64,000 bases of DNA from Candidatus Protistibacter heckmannii (GCA_025050535.1 JALBVF010000010.1:20479-84478); one strand, 5' to 3'. Positions 26,950 through 36,513 are shown, counted from the first letter of the stretch. Notes: generated from the letters alone by a model not told the origin. A program made the numbers and translations.

Positions 26950-28005
26950 TTACCTCAATGCGCTGGCCGCCTCGGCGGACAGGCGTGCGCGCTGCGCATA
27001 GTCGCGTGCGGCGTCCTGGCGGCCCTGCTTCCTGGCGAGGGCTTCGAGGCGCAGCAGGTCTTCGGCCACGCGCTGCGGCAGGTTGATCTTCTTGTCGAGC
27101 GCGAGCGCCTGGAGGTAGGCCTGTTCGGACTGTGCCGGATCACCGGCGGCGGCGAGCGCGTCGCCGAGCATGCGCTGCGCGTTGGCCGTGTCGCGCTCGG
27201 AGAGGCCGGGCTGGGCCAGCGCCGTCAGCGCGCCCTCGCCGAGCACGCCGCGCGCTTCATGCAGCGTGGGCCGCAGTTCGCGCTACACCGTGGCGACCAG
27301 TCCGCTCGAGGTCTCCACCTTCTGCGCGATGCTCACCGACGCGTTCTTGATTTGCTCGAGCGAGGCGGCCACCTGGGCGAGGCTCGCGTCGATGCGGCGG
27401 TCGTTGATGCGGTTGTCCAGCGAGGCGAGGATGTGGTTGGTCTTGTCCAGCGCGTCCTGGGTGTAGCCGAGCAGTTGGTCCACGCCGTGCGGACCGCTGG
27501 CGAGCTGGCCGGTGATCTTGGCGAGGTTGTTGAGCAGCGGGCCAACCTTGGCGATCAGGTCCTTGAGCGTGTCGGTGGCGGAGCCCGGGCGGTTCAGCGC
27601 GATCTGCGCGCTGTCGGCCAGCGGCGTGCCGCCGGCCGACAGCGCACGACCTCGATTTCGCTGGAGATGAGGTTCTCCTTGCTCACGCGCAGCTCGGATT
27701 CGGTGGTGAGGAACTGGCGGTGCTTGGCGAGCACTTCGATCTCGCCGCTGATCGCGCCGTCGCAGCCCAGCTCCACGCGCTCGAGCGTGCCGACGCGAAA
27801 GCCCGCGAGCATCACGGCCATGCCCCTGTGCAGGCCCACGCCCGATTCGGTCTGGAAGAGCAGGTGCAGCTTCTCCTCGAACAGGCCATAGCGCTTGGCG
27901 AGCATCAGGCCCAGGAGCAGCAGAACGAGCACGGTGAGCCCGGTTGCCAGGAAGAAGCCGCCGTGTTTGCGCAGGGTTTGCGTCGCTATGTCGTCTACCG
28001 CAACA
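26950..28005 (-). pseudogene. MCE (MlaD-like) lipid-transport protein with C-terminal TPR-like tail; frameshift and TAG
   Basis: The N-terminus reads DDIATQTLRKHGGFFLATGL and a membrane anchor (LTVLVLLLLGLMLAKRYGLF). It continues into an MCE domain (TESGVGLHRGMAVMLAGFRVGTLERVEL) and a coiled region (TDTLKDLIAKVGPLLNNLAKI). One frameshift lies near 27650. A TAG at 27283-27285 splits GLVATV-stop-RELRPTLHEAR at a likely Gln, after which the same frame gives a helical repeat tail (AQRMLGDALAAAGDPAQSEQAY). No ATG starts this frame; the codon where one is expected is ATA, suggesting a start-codon mutation. MCE proteins carry lipids between membranes with an ABC permease and ATPase; no ATPase gene is seen here. 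Confidence 0.72.
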
Positions 28006-28587
28006 GATAAAAGAGATACGAATCCAGTCCTTCGATCGCAAGCAGCCCGGCCCCGTCCAGCAACAGCGCGCGGATCTGTGCGCGGCTCTCGGGACCGGCC
28101 ATCACGATCAGCTCCAACTGCGAGATCCAGCCCAGCCACACGCCCTGCACCGCCACGCGCAGGAGGGCGCGCTCCAGGTGAGCGAACTCGTAGCGGCGCA
28201 GCACCTCTTCCACCAGCGCCGGCCCGTAGGTCGTGACACCCGCGCTCTCCCCCGAGAGGAAACCCGCCAGCGCCGCTAGCGCGAACACGCAGTAGCACAG
28301 CCGCGAGGCCCAGACCCGGGCGGCTCGGCGTGCGTCACCATCAGGAAACGGTGCGACACCACCATCGTTAAGGCTATGATAATGCCCACGCTGATGCTGG
28401 CGAATTTCCCGAATAATACATTGAATATGAGAATCGAAATCAATTCGATATTGCCGGGCAACAGACGCAATAATTCGTAGCCGAACAACAGCCCAACGAA
28501 GAAGCCGAGGAAAATGCTAATTCCCAGACTGCGCCGCAATATCAGCTTCGCTTCGACGGCGATGGAGTCCGGGAAAGTATGATTCAT
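27995..28587 (-). pseudogene. Polytopic inner-membrane protein, possible partner of the MCE protein; frameshifted
   Basis: From an ATG at 28587 the frame gives MNHTFPDSIAVEAKLILRRS and hydrophobic segments (LGISIFLGFFVGLLFGYELL, then SVGIIIALTMVV). After a slip near 28315 the sequence continues as RVWASRLCYCVFALAALAGF and ends EGLDSYLFYLLR at TAG 27995. About 197 residues and four or five membrane segments result. Position just ahead of the MCE gene suggests an MlaE-like permease role, but the motifs are not convincing. The segment is less GC-rich than its surroundings. Its start is only 19 bases from the divergent CHASE2 start. Confidence 0.5.
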
Positions 28588-28668
28588 CGTGTACTGGAGT
28601 GAATCAATGCCCGTCTTTAAGGAAAGCTGGCGCGCCGCGGTATTTATGTCTATGTTGTCCTGGCGATA

Positions 28669-30240
28669 TTGTGTTCGACATTCGCGCTGGTCGATCTGAA
28701 ATATACCGGGATAATTAGCCTCACTGAAATAAAAATTTTCGACCTGCTTGTCAAGGCGCTGCTCTTCGTCAAGAAGCCTTCGCCCGACGTCGTCATCGTC
28801 GACATCGATGAGGGCAGCCTGAAGGACATGGCCAAGCAATATAGCCGCTGTCCCTGGCCGAATCAGATCTTCGCCGATCTGCTCACGGGCCTGGACCGGC
28901 AGAATCCCAAGGCGGTGGTCTTCGACATCCTCTTCAGCGACCGCGACACCCTGCGGCCCGAGAGCGATGCGGCCTTCAACGCCGCGGTGGCGAAGTCCTC
29001 CACCGCCTTCTTCCCTATGGTGCGGCTTTCCGCCGAGAACGACGCCAAGAGCCGCATCAAGACCGCCTGGCTGCCCGGCGCGCGCCGCCTCGATGACCCG
29101 CCCACGGCCGACAGCGGCATCTCGCTCATCCTGCCGCAGGTGCCCGCGGCGCTGGAGTCGGGGCGCATGGGTTTCCTCAACGTCTACCAGGACAAGGACG
29201 GCATCCTGCGCCGCTATCCGTTGCGTCTGGACAACGACGGCTTGCGCTTCGATTCCTATGCGCTGAAGGTGGCGTGCACGGCCGGCGCCAAGCCTCGCGA
29301 GGACGCGGCGGACTTCCTGATCAAATGGCGCGGCTGCCCCTTCACCTACCGCTTCCTCTCCTTCAAGGACCTGTACCATGGCCTGCGCGGTGATCCCGGC
29401 GCCAAGCCGCCGCTGGAGCTCAAGGACAAGATCGTCATCGTCGGCTCCACAGCGCCGGCGCTCTTCGACATCAAGGCCACGCCGGTGGCGCGCCTGCATC
29501 CGGGCGTGGAAATCCTGGCCACGGCCATCGACAACCTCTCGGCCGGCGACGCGATCCATACGTTGCCAAACATCGTGCCGCCGCTGCTTGGCATTCTCTT
29601 TATGTGGGTGGTGGGCTACGGCTTCTTCCGCAACGTGCCCGACAGCAAGATCAATCTGCTATTCACCGCCAGCCAGGGCGGCTTCATCGCCACGTCCTTT
29701 ATCTGCCTGAGTTTCTTCGATCTGTACGTCGATCTGTCGGCGGCGATCACCTACGGCCTGATTTATTTCTCCGCCGCCAGGCTGTATGCCAAATGGCGGC
29801 GCGATCACCTCGCTTCGTTATCTTTGTTACAAGAGAAGAAAGGCGAGGCATTTTCCGGGGAGATTCTCAGCATCATGCATTCCCCCGGAGATAAAAAGGC
29901 CGCGGACATGACGGAATTCATTTTTCTGCGCTGGCTGGAAATCTCGCCACCGAATTCACGTGTTTATTTACCATGGGGTCTGGAGAAAAACTCGATCGAT
30001 GATCTGGTTTGCGGTAACTTTATTGTTAATATTTTCGGAGCGAAAACCGGAGATAGTCATTTTCCCGAGATAGCCGCCTTGCAGAACAAGATAGCAAATA
30101 AATTTGCTGACGCTGGACTGTCGCCGCCTCGCTGCGCATTCCGCTCCATCTCGCTGGAGGCCGGCGCGAATATCGATCCCCTCGATTATGTGCGCGCGCA
30201 GATCTTCATCAATCAAACGCAAACGGAAAGCAGTTCATGA
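28669..30240 (+). CDS. CHASE2-domain membrane protein, probable extracytoplasmic sensor
   Basis: The 523-residue frame has a first membrane segment cut at its start, then a periplasmic CHASE2 domain: SPDVVIVDIDEGSLKDM, NPKAVVFDILFSDRDT, MGFLNVYQDKDGILRRYPL, DKIVIVGSTAPALFD, PGVEILATAIDNL. Three membrane helices (about residues 325-400) and a cytoplasmic tail of about 130 residues without a known output domain follow. A TTG at 28669 opens the frame. A far better start is the ATG at 28607, with GGAG 8 bases upstream, but it is one base out of register. Adding one base near 28630 gives MPVFKESWR joined to RRGIYVYVVLAI, a normal first helix. An N-terminal frameshift is therefore likely. Its stop overlaps the caspase ATG. 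Confidence 0.75.
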   Translation: MCSTFALVDLKYTGIISLTEIKIFDLLVKALLFVKKPSPDVVIVDIDEGSLKDMAKQYSRCPWPNQIFADLLTGLDRQNPKAVVFDILFSDRDTLRPESDAAFNAAVAKSSTAFFPMVRLSAENDAKSRIKTAWLPGARRLDDPPTADSGISLILPQVPAALESGRMGFLNVYQDKDGILRRYPLRLDNDGLRFDSYALKVACTAGAKPREDAADFLIKWRGCPFTYRFLSFKDLYHGLRGDPGAKPPLELKDKIVIVGSTAPALFDIKATPVARLHPGVEILATAIDNLSAGDAIHTLPNIVPPLLGILFMWVVGYGFFRNVPDSKINLLFTASQGGFIATSFICLSFFDLYVDLSAAITYGLIYFSAARLYAKWRRDHLASLSLLQEKKGEAFSGEILSIMHSPGDKKAADMTEFIFLRWLEISPPNSRVYLPWGLEKNSIDDLVCGNFIVNIFGAKTGDSHFPEIAALQNKIANKFADAGLSPPRCAFRSISLEAGANIDPLDYVRAQIFINQTQTESSS

Positions 30241-31877
30241 AACCCTTCCCCTCGAGCAAGACCGCCGGCCGCATGCTGGGCGCGGCCTTCCTGGGCGCCG
30301 CGCTGCTGTCCCCGGCCGCCTGGGCCGCGGATCCGCCGCCGCCCGCCAAGAAGCCCGCCTCCCCCAGCGCAGTGCAGATGTTGTCGATGGATTCGGGCCG
30401 CGACAGCCACGACCTCGTCGTCACCACCGGAATCCGCGGCTTCAAGAAGCCGGCCAGCGAATCGATGCATGCGCTGATCATGATCGCCGGCGCGTATCAG
30501 AACGGCATTCCGCAGCTCAAGGGCGTGTATGAAGACGCCAAGACCGCCAGCGAGATCGCCGAGCGCATGGGCGTGCCCAAGGAAAACCTCACGGTGCTCT
30601 CCAACGTGCAGCTCACGCTCGAGGGCATGCGCAAGGCCTTCACCGACCTGGCAGCGCGCGTGCGCCCCGGCGACGATGTCTTCATCTATTACTCCGGCCA
30701 CGGCGGCCGCCAGCTGATCCAGGACGACAGCGGCGAACGCTGCGCCGAATCGCTGGTGACCATCGACGGCTATGGCTATCTCGACAAGGAGATGTCGGCC
30801 CAGCTCAAGGTCCTCTCGCTCAACGCCAAGAAGGTCGTGGTCTTCGTCGACTCCTGCCATTCGGGCGGCGTGATCACGCGCGCCATCGGCTCCAAGGCGC
30901 CGGCGGGCTGGGTGCCCAAGAGCGGCCGCGCGGGCGACGTCTGCTCGGTGCCCACCAACGTGGTCAAGCGTTCGCTCACCGCCGGCCAGGGCGTGCCGGG
31001 CAGCAGCGCGGCCAACTTCGTCTACGTGGCCGCCGTGCGCGACGACGAAATCTCCTTCGACCAGCCAGGCCTGGGCGGCATCGCCACCCAGGCCTGGCTC
31101 GCCTGCATGCGCGGCCATGTCAAGGACGCTGACGGCAGCGGCGGCATCAGCGCCGAGGAGCTCGCCAGCTGCGCGCAGGAGCGCATCAACCAGGCGCTGG
31201 CGAACGCCGACGGCCTCAAGCCGCACCACGTGACGATGAACGGCAACCGAAATTTGGTGCTGACCTACATGGAGAAGGACGCGCCGGCCCCGGCGTCCGC
31301 TCCCGCTGCGGCCGCTGCCGCCGCGCCGGCGCCCAAGCTCTCGCCCGCGGCCACGCTCAAGGACATCTATGAAAACCTCGACGACCGTCGCCAGGTGCTG
31401 ATGAGCGCGGCCAAGAGCCAGATGAAGATCAACGCCGACGCGCTCGATCTCACGGTGGAGTCGCGCGAGGGCGGCTACGTCTATCTGCTGATGGTGGGCT
31501 CGGACGGCGAGACCTTCGACATCCTCTTCCCCAACCAGATCGACGCCAACAACCGCATCGCGCCGGGCGAGAAGCTGCGACTGCCGCGCAGAAGCGGGAA
31601 GGTGACGGCCGGCGGCCCGGTGGGCACCGACACCGTGCTGGCGATGGTGACCGACGCGCCACGCGACTTCACCTCGCTGGGTCTGGCGAAGGCGGGCCCC
31701 TTCTCGGTGGTGCAGGCCAACGCGGTGGCGGCTAAGGACATCCTGCTCGTGAGCACGAGCGCGCTGGCGGCCGCGAGCAAGGAATGCAAGGACATGCGCA
31801 CGCGCAACCTGGTGGTGGACAAGAGCTGCTCCAACAGTTACGGCGCGGCGATTCTAAGCATCAACGAAGTGCGCTGA
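30237..31877 (+). CDS. Exported caspase-like (clan CD, C14) peptidase with EF-hand loop and DUF4384-like C-terminus
   Basis: The 546-residue protein has a signal peptide ending SPAAWA and a caspase p20-like domain at about residues 75-285. The catalytic dyad is His-155 in YYSGHGG and Cys-207 in VDSCHSGG. At residues 297-308 the loop DADGSGGISAEE matches the 12-residue EF-hand pattern at every ligand position. An Ala/Pro linker leads to a DUF4384-like domain (GGYVYLLMVGSDG, FPNQIDANNRIAPGEKLRLP). The frame is intact and starts in an ATGA overlap with the CHASE2 gene, so the two are co-translated. A periplasmic or surface-exposed Cys peptidase is inferred; the target is unknown. Confidence 0.85.
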   Translation: MKPFPSSKTAGRMLGAAFLGAALLSPAAWAADPPPPAKKPASPSAVQMLSMDSGRDSHDLVVTTGIRGFKKPASESMHALIMIAGAYQNGIPQLKGVYEDAKTASEIAERMGVPKENLTVLSNVQLTLEGMRKAFTDLAARVRPGDDVFIYYSGHGGRQLIQDDSGERCAESLVTIDGYGYLDKEMSAQLKVLSLNAKKVVVFVDSCHSGGVITRAIGSKAPAGWVPKSGRAGDVCSVPTNVVKRSLTAGQGVPGSSAANFVYVAAVRDDEISFDQPGLGGIATQAWLACMRGHVKDADGSGGISAEELASCAQERINQALANADGLKPHHVTMNGNRNLVLTYMEKDAPAPASAPAAAAAAAPAPKLSPAATLKDIYENLDDRRQVLMSAAKSQMKINADALDLTVESREGGYVYLLMVGSDGETFDILFPNQIDANNRIAPGEKLRLPRRSGKVTAGGPVGTDTVLAMVTDAPRDFTSLGLAKAGPFSVVQANAVAAKDILLVSTSALAAASKECKDMRTRNLVVDKSCSNSYGAAILSINEVR

Positions 31878-31896
31878 GTCTGGGAGACACACAGAC

Positions 31897-32721
31897 ATGA
31901 CGAATTCCGCTACGCGCAAGACCTTCAGCCTCAGGACGCGGCTGGTCTGCCTCTCGGTCGCGGCCGGGCTTCTGATGCCCGCGCCGGCCAGCTTCGGTCA
32001 GACCAAGGATGACGACCTGCAGCCCAAGTTCATCTGGGGAATCCTGATCAAGATCGCCATCGACGCCATCTTCCCGGCCATCGCCAAGTACATGGTGCAG
32101 AAGCTGACGGCCAACTTCAATCCGGCGACCTACGTGAACATGCTGCTCAAGAGCAAGGACGTGGAATTCACGCCCGTGCCCTCGATCGCGGCGCCGCCGG
32201 ATTTCGGCATGGTAGAGAACACGGTGATCTGCAAGCCCGACAAGCCGCTGCTCACGCCCGAGGGTAAGGAAAACTACCAGGGCCTCACCGTGAGCCTGGC
32301 GATGTTCGACAAGCAGGGCACGCCGGCGGGCTTCCGCGCGATCGGCGCGAGCTTCGCCGGCGGCGAGCGCTTCAAGCTGCGCGTGCTGGCGACCTTCGAC
32401 GCGGCGGTCTCGATCGACGCGATCAACCCCCCCTCGGGCGCGCGAGGCGGGCTCTATCCCACCGGCGGGCGGATCGCGCTGCTCAAGCGCGGCGAGGAAG
32501 TGCTGTTGCCGGTCGAGCCCGACCTGTTCTTCGAGTTCACCGGCTAGACCGGCGAGGAGAAGCTGGTGGTCAAGGTGCTGGAGCGCCGCAGCGACGGCAA
32601 GCCCGTCTAGATCGCGCCGGTCTACCGCTCGGACGAAGGCGGCAATTCCTTCTTCGCGCAGGAGACCCGCAGCGACAGCGCGGCGGCCATCGTGCAAAGC
32701 ATCAAGCTCAACCACAACTGA
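31897..32721 (+). pseudogene. Exported accessory protein of the caspase operon, two TAG codons
   Basis: A 274-codon frame starts with a signal peptide (TRLVCLSVAAGLLMPAPASFG) 19 bases after the caspase gene. A hydrophobic helix follows (FIWGILIKIAIDAIFPAIAKY). The C-terminal half reads like a beta-rich domain (GRIALLKRGEEVLLPVEPDLFFEF). TAG codons at 32545-32547 (EFTG-stop-TGEEKL) and 32608-32610 (GKPV-stop-IAPVYRSDEGG) interrupt one otherwise continuous frame. Both fit CAG-to-TAG changes. The end is a TGA after SIKLNHN. The role is unknown; its place suggests it works with the caspase. Confidence 0.65.
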
Positions 32722-32740
32722 GAACCGGGACGCAGCCGCC

Positions 32741-32910
32741 ATGCGCCTGATCCGACTCTGCCTGCTCGGCGCGGACGCCCTGGCCGTGCTGGCAGCCTGC
32801 CAGGCCCCGACCATGCCTCCGGAGGAGGCCGGTCAGATCATCCTAAAGAAGCGCACCGACAACGCCAACCCCGGCAACGCCAATCAGTTGGCGCGGCGTC
32901 CGCTTCCTTC
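32741..32910 (+). pseudogene. Truncated lipoprotein gene
   Basis: From an ATG 19 bases after the previous gene, MRLIRLCLLGADALAVLAAC forms a signal peptide and lipobox (LAAC), followed by QAPTMPPEEAGQI. The sequence loses protein character after about 55 residues, next to the 3' end of the convergent CHAT gene, so the rest appears deleted. It would be the fourth gene of the CHASE2-caspase operon. The function is unknown. Confidence 0.5.
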
Positions 32911-32923
32911 GCCGCGGTGCCGT

Positions 32924-35900
32924 TCAGCGCGCCGCGTCTCCGATCACCGTGTACGGCGCCCAGAACATGAGGTGCGCATAGCTGTAAACCAGGCGCTTGC
33001 TGGCCGGGTCGAGATAGTCCTCGCTGTCGATCAGCTCGTTGGACGCCGCCGTATGGCCTTGGCGCGGCTCAGGCCCTGGCTGGCGTAGCGTTCGAACAGG
33101 CGCGTGACGAGCGTTCGCTCCGATTCGCTCTCCACCGGCCAATGCGCGACGAGCAGGGCGCGCGTGCCCGCGTAGAAGAAGCTGCGGCCCAGGCCGGAGA
33201 TGGCGTCGCCGCCCGCACCGTCGCCCGCGCCGCTGTTGCAGGCGGAGAGCACCACCCAGTCGGCGTCGAGCTTGAGCTTGAGGATATCCTCCTGCGTGAG
33301 CAGGAAGCTGTCCGCCGGGTCGGCGAGATTGGCGGGCATGGCCAGCGCCAGCACCAGCGCGGGCTGGGCGAGGCCGGGCACGTCGCCGGGGATCAGGCCG
33401 TGGGTGGCGAATTCGATGATGCGGCGCGTGCTCAGATCGAGCGACATGACTTTCCTGCGGCTCGCGTCGAGGCCGAGGAAGACGTCCTGCGCGGGATCGG
33501 CCTTGAGGATGGCGGCCACGGTGAGGATTTCTTCGCGCGTGTCGGGTAGCTGTGGAATCTGTGGGAGGGCCGCTGCCGCGGCCTGCATGGAGGCGGCGGT
33601 GTCGCGTTCGATATTCAGGTTGCGCAGGGGCAGGATGTCGTCGCCGCCGCGCGGCGGGCGCACGGTGCGCGAGGCGAGCTGGCGCGTGGACGAGCCGGTG
33701 GTGTTGGCGGCGGCCACGGAGGCGGAGCCGTCGGGCGTGAAGTCCGGATCGCCGAAGCCGTTAGAAGACTTTGCGCGAGGCGTTGCCCGCGGGCAGGTTG
33801 AGCAGCGACAGGAAGGCGGTGCCGGTGGGCACGTAGGCGGTGGCGATCTCGCGGCTCAGCCAAGGCATGTTCTTGTATTCGCTGAACAGCAGCCGGCGGT
33901 CGGGCTGCACCTTCGATTCGCCGGTGACAAGCAGCGCGAGCGGCGGGCGCGTGAGCGCGCCGGAGGTGTAAACGACGAGGCGCTCGTCGCCGCTCCAGGC
34001 TTGCTTGAGCGGCAGCAGCAATTCCTTGTAGAGCAGATAGGCTCTGTCGAGGTCCACCGGCGGGATCTTTTTCAGCGGCACGTCGCCGGGGTCGAGCGAG
34101 GCGCGCAGTCGGTCCACGGCCTGCGCGACCTGCTTTTCGTTGAGCGTGGAGCGCAGGAAGGCGACCTGTCCCTTGGCGGAGACGCCCCGGATGTAGGTGG
34201 CGTCGGCGCTGATGTAGATGCTGACGAAGGCTTCCTGCGGCGCGAGCTTGGCGGCGATGGCGGCGAGCGTGGGCGCGCGCGGATGGACCAGGGCGTCGTA
34301 GTCGGGGAATTTGCCGGCGATGTCGCGCTGCAGGGATTTTCGACGGCTGTCGGCGTCCTCGATCTGCCGGCGCAGGCGGCCGGCCTCGGCGTTGGCTTCC
34401 TTTTCGGGCAGGCGGTCGTAGAGCTCGGCGAGGGTGCAGTAGAGGTTTTCGACGAGCAGGCCGGTGTCCTGTTCGTCGCGGATCAGGCCGGCGATGGCCG
34501 GAACGGTGGCAGCCATGCGCGTGGCGCTGGCAGAGAGGGCTTCCTGCACGGAGCCGTTGCGCAGTTCGTCGACGTAGCGGAAGGCCTGGTCGAGGGCGGC
34601 GTCCTTGGTGTCGCCGCCGTGCAGCAGACCGGCCTTGTGCTGGATGGCGAGATAGCCTTCGATGATCAGGCTGATCTTTCGGCGCAGGAAGGCCTTGCCA
34701 TCGCCGTTGAGGTCGTGCGAGGGATCGAGCAGGATGGGGATGGCGTTCTGGAAGCGCGGCAGGGCTTCGGCGCCGCGGCCGGCGTTGGCCAGCGCCAGCG
34801 CGTAGAAGCCTTCTGCCTCGGCGCGGCGCGTTCTTGCCGCTGATCTTCTCGGCCTTGGCGAGCTGGGTCTGGGCGATCTCGATGGCGAGCGCCGGGTCGC
34901 CGGCCTTGCTCTCGGCGAGCGACCATTCGGGATTGATGCGGTCGCCCATGCGCTCGGAGGCCCATGGCGGCGTAGTAGTCGCGCATGGATTGCATGGCGG
35001 CAGCCCATTTTCCTTGGCCGATATAGGCCTCGGTCATGATGGCGTGCGCCACGCCGGCGCGCGCGCTCCCAGCGCCCAGGCCGGCGCGCTGCAGGGAGCG
35101 GATGGCGCTGGAGGCGAAGGCGATGCAGTCGGCGTAGTTGCCCTTGGAGAGCATGATGCCGGCCAGCGCGAGCTGGGTGCCGATGGCGGTGAGGTCGTCG
35201 ATGGAGCCGCGCCGCAGTTGCTCGTAGAGCAGGACGCGCGCCTGGGCCTCGGCCTGCACGGACTGGCCGGAGAGGCGCAGGGAGTTGATGTATTCGACGG
35301 TGCGGTTGTCGATCAGGCCTTGCAGCTGGCGCTCGGTGGGCGCGCCGGGGAAGCGCATCTCCAGCAGCTTCTGGTTGGCGAGGGCGGCCTTGTAGCCGGC
35401 GATGTTCTCGGCGCCCATGCGCACAGCTTCGCGGTATTTGTCTTCGGCGAAGGCGAGCGCGGATTCGGCCGAACGCAGATTGGCGATGGAGATCTGCCGT
35501 ATCTCATAGGGCCGGCGGTCGGCGTTGAGCAGCCCATGGGCGATGGCGATCTCGCTACGGGCTTCGTCGAGCTTGCCGTAGAAGCGCGCATAGAGGATGG
35601 CGGTGGAGACGTGCGCGGCTATCCGAAAGCCGATCATCTGCGAGGTATCGAGCTCCTTGGCGATCTCCAGCGCCTCGGAGAGGTTGCCGGCCTGGATCGT
35701 CGCGGTGCGGTATTCGTTGAGGTATTTGAAGTAGTCTGGGCCGCCGCCTTGGACGCGCGCGACGCCGAGCAGCTCCTTGTAGGTGGCGGTCTAGGCGTTC
35801 CAGCTGCCGGCGCGTTCTTCGCGCAGAGCTTTTTTCTCGAGCCAGACCATCAGGTCGCGCGGACTGCTGTCGGGGGGGGGGGCGCGGGCCTAGGTCTTCG

Positions 35901-36082
35901 AGCTGGGCGCGTCCGCTTTGCTGGATGGCGCGGCCTTCGGCATGGCGGATCATGTGCATGAGGTCGGTCTTGCCGAGCGCGGCCGGAGCGGGAGTCTGGG
36001 CGGAAGCCTGCGTGGAGGCTGCCGCGTTCTGGGCCGCATGCCGTCTGGCTGCCCGATGTGTGTGTTCCTGGTCTCGATGCAC
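32924..36082 (-). pseudogene. TPR-CHAT peptidase, heavily disrupted
   Basis: This is a roughly 1,000-codon gene in at least five frame pieces. The N-terminal two-thirds is helical repeat sequence of TPR type (ALEIAKELDTSQMIGFRIAAH, GKLDEARSEIAIAHGLLN, AEGFYALALANAGRGAEALP). The C-terminal part is a CHAT domain with both catalytic residues: His in EFATHGLIPGD and Cys in VVLSACNSGAG, ending LVYSYAHLMFWAPYTVIGDAAR. Lesions are an out-of-frame C11 tract (35872-35882), TAG at 35791-35793 (GSWNA-stop-TATYKE), frameshifts near 34960, 34827 and 33040, and an extra T near 33764 giving KVF-stop. CHAT is a clan CD peptidase like the caspase, encoded convergently. No signal peptide is evident. Confidence 0.82.
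35872..35882. repeat. G11/C11 homopolymer inside the TPR-CHAT gene
   Basis: Eleven G on the + strand read as C11 in the gene. With 11 bases the N-terminal frame (QLEDLGPRPPP) continues out of register. With 10 bases it joins DSSPRDLMVWLEKKALREE, the frame of the downstream repeats. The tract length thus decides whether this junction is in frame. Confidence 0.85.
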
Positions 36083-36143
36083 GCCCTGTCCGCCTGTGTT
36101 TTTGATCGTTGTCCGCCGCGCGGCGGGGTCTGTTGCCTTGGAC

Positions 36144-36513
36144 TCAGCGCTTGGCGTTGAGCGTGCTGAGCTGGGTCTGCATGAGGCGGGTATAGGCGGC
36201 TTCCATCTCAGTGTATTCTACCACACGTCGCTTTTCGAAGCAGCGGCGCTGGCGGGTGAGCATGGCCTTGGTGTTGCGGGGGACTTCGGCGAGGACGTAG
36301 CGCGCGGCGATGGCGCAGACCATAAGCACGGCGAGCAGCGACCAGTGTTCGAACCAGGCCGACAGGGCCATGCTGCCGAAGCAGACGGTGACAACTCAGC
36401 GCAGCATTTCAATGCGGCGCTGGGCGGTCGCCGCGCGCCTGTTCGCGGGCGGCCACGTGGGCCTCGTAGGAGGCGAATAGGTCATATTGCGTGTCGAGCG
36501 GGTTGGCGTTCAT
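36144..36513 (-). pseudogene. Small membrane protein upstream of the TPR-CHAT gene, frameshift and TGA
   Basis: From an ATG at 36513 the frame gives MNANPLDTQYDLFASYEAHV, then slips near 36440. The next frame gives TAQRRIEMLR, a TGA at 36396-36398, then VVTVCFGSMALSAWFEHWSL and a membrane segment (LLAVLMVCAIAARYVLAEV), and ends in a helical tail (YTEMEAAYTRLMQTQL). About 122 residues in all. It is on the same strand and 60 bases upstream of the CHAT gene, so it probably shares its operon. The family is not recognised. Confidence 0.55.

Noticed and set aside
28276..29559. Long minus-strand frame across the CHASE2 gene
   Set aside because: Most of it is the antisense shadow of CHASE2. Only the part before 28587 has protein character and was annotated as a membrane protein.
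6592..36398. Reassignment of the amber codon to Gln
   Set aside because: aroA, cmk, comEA and the thioesterase end at TAG in the normal place, and TGA and TAA also interrupt genes.
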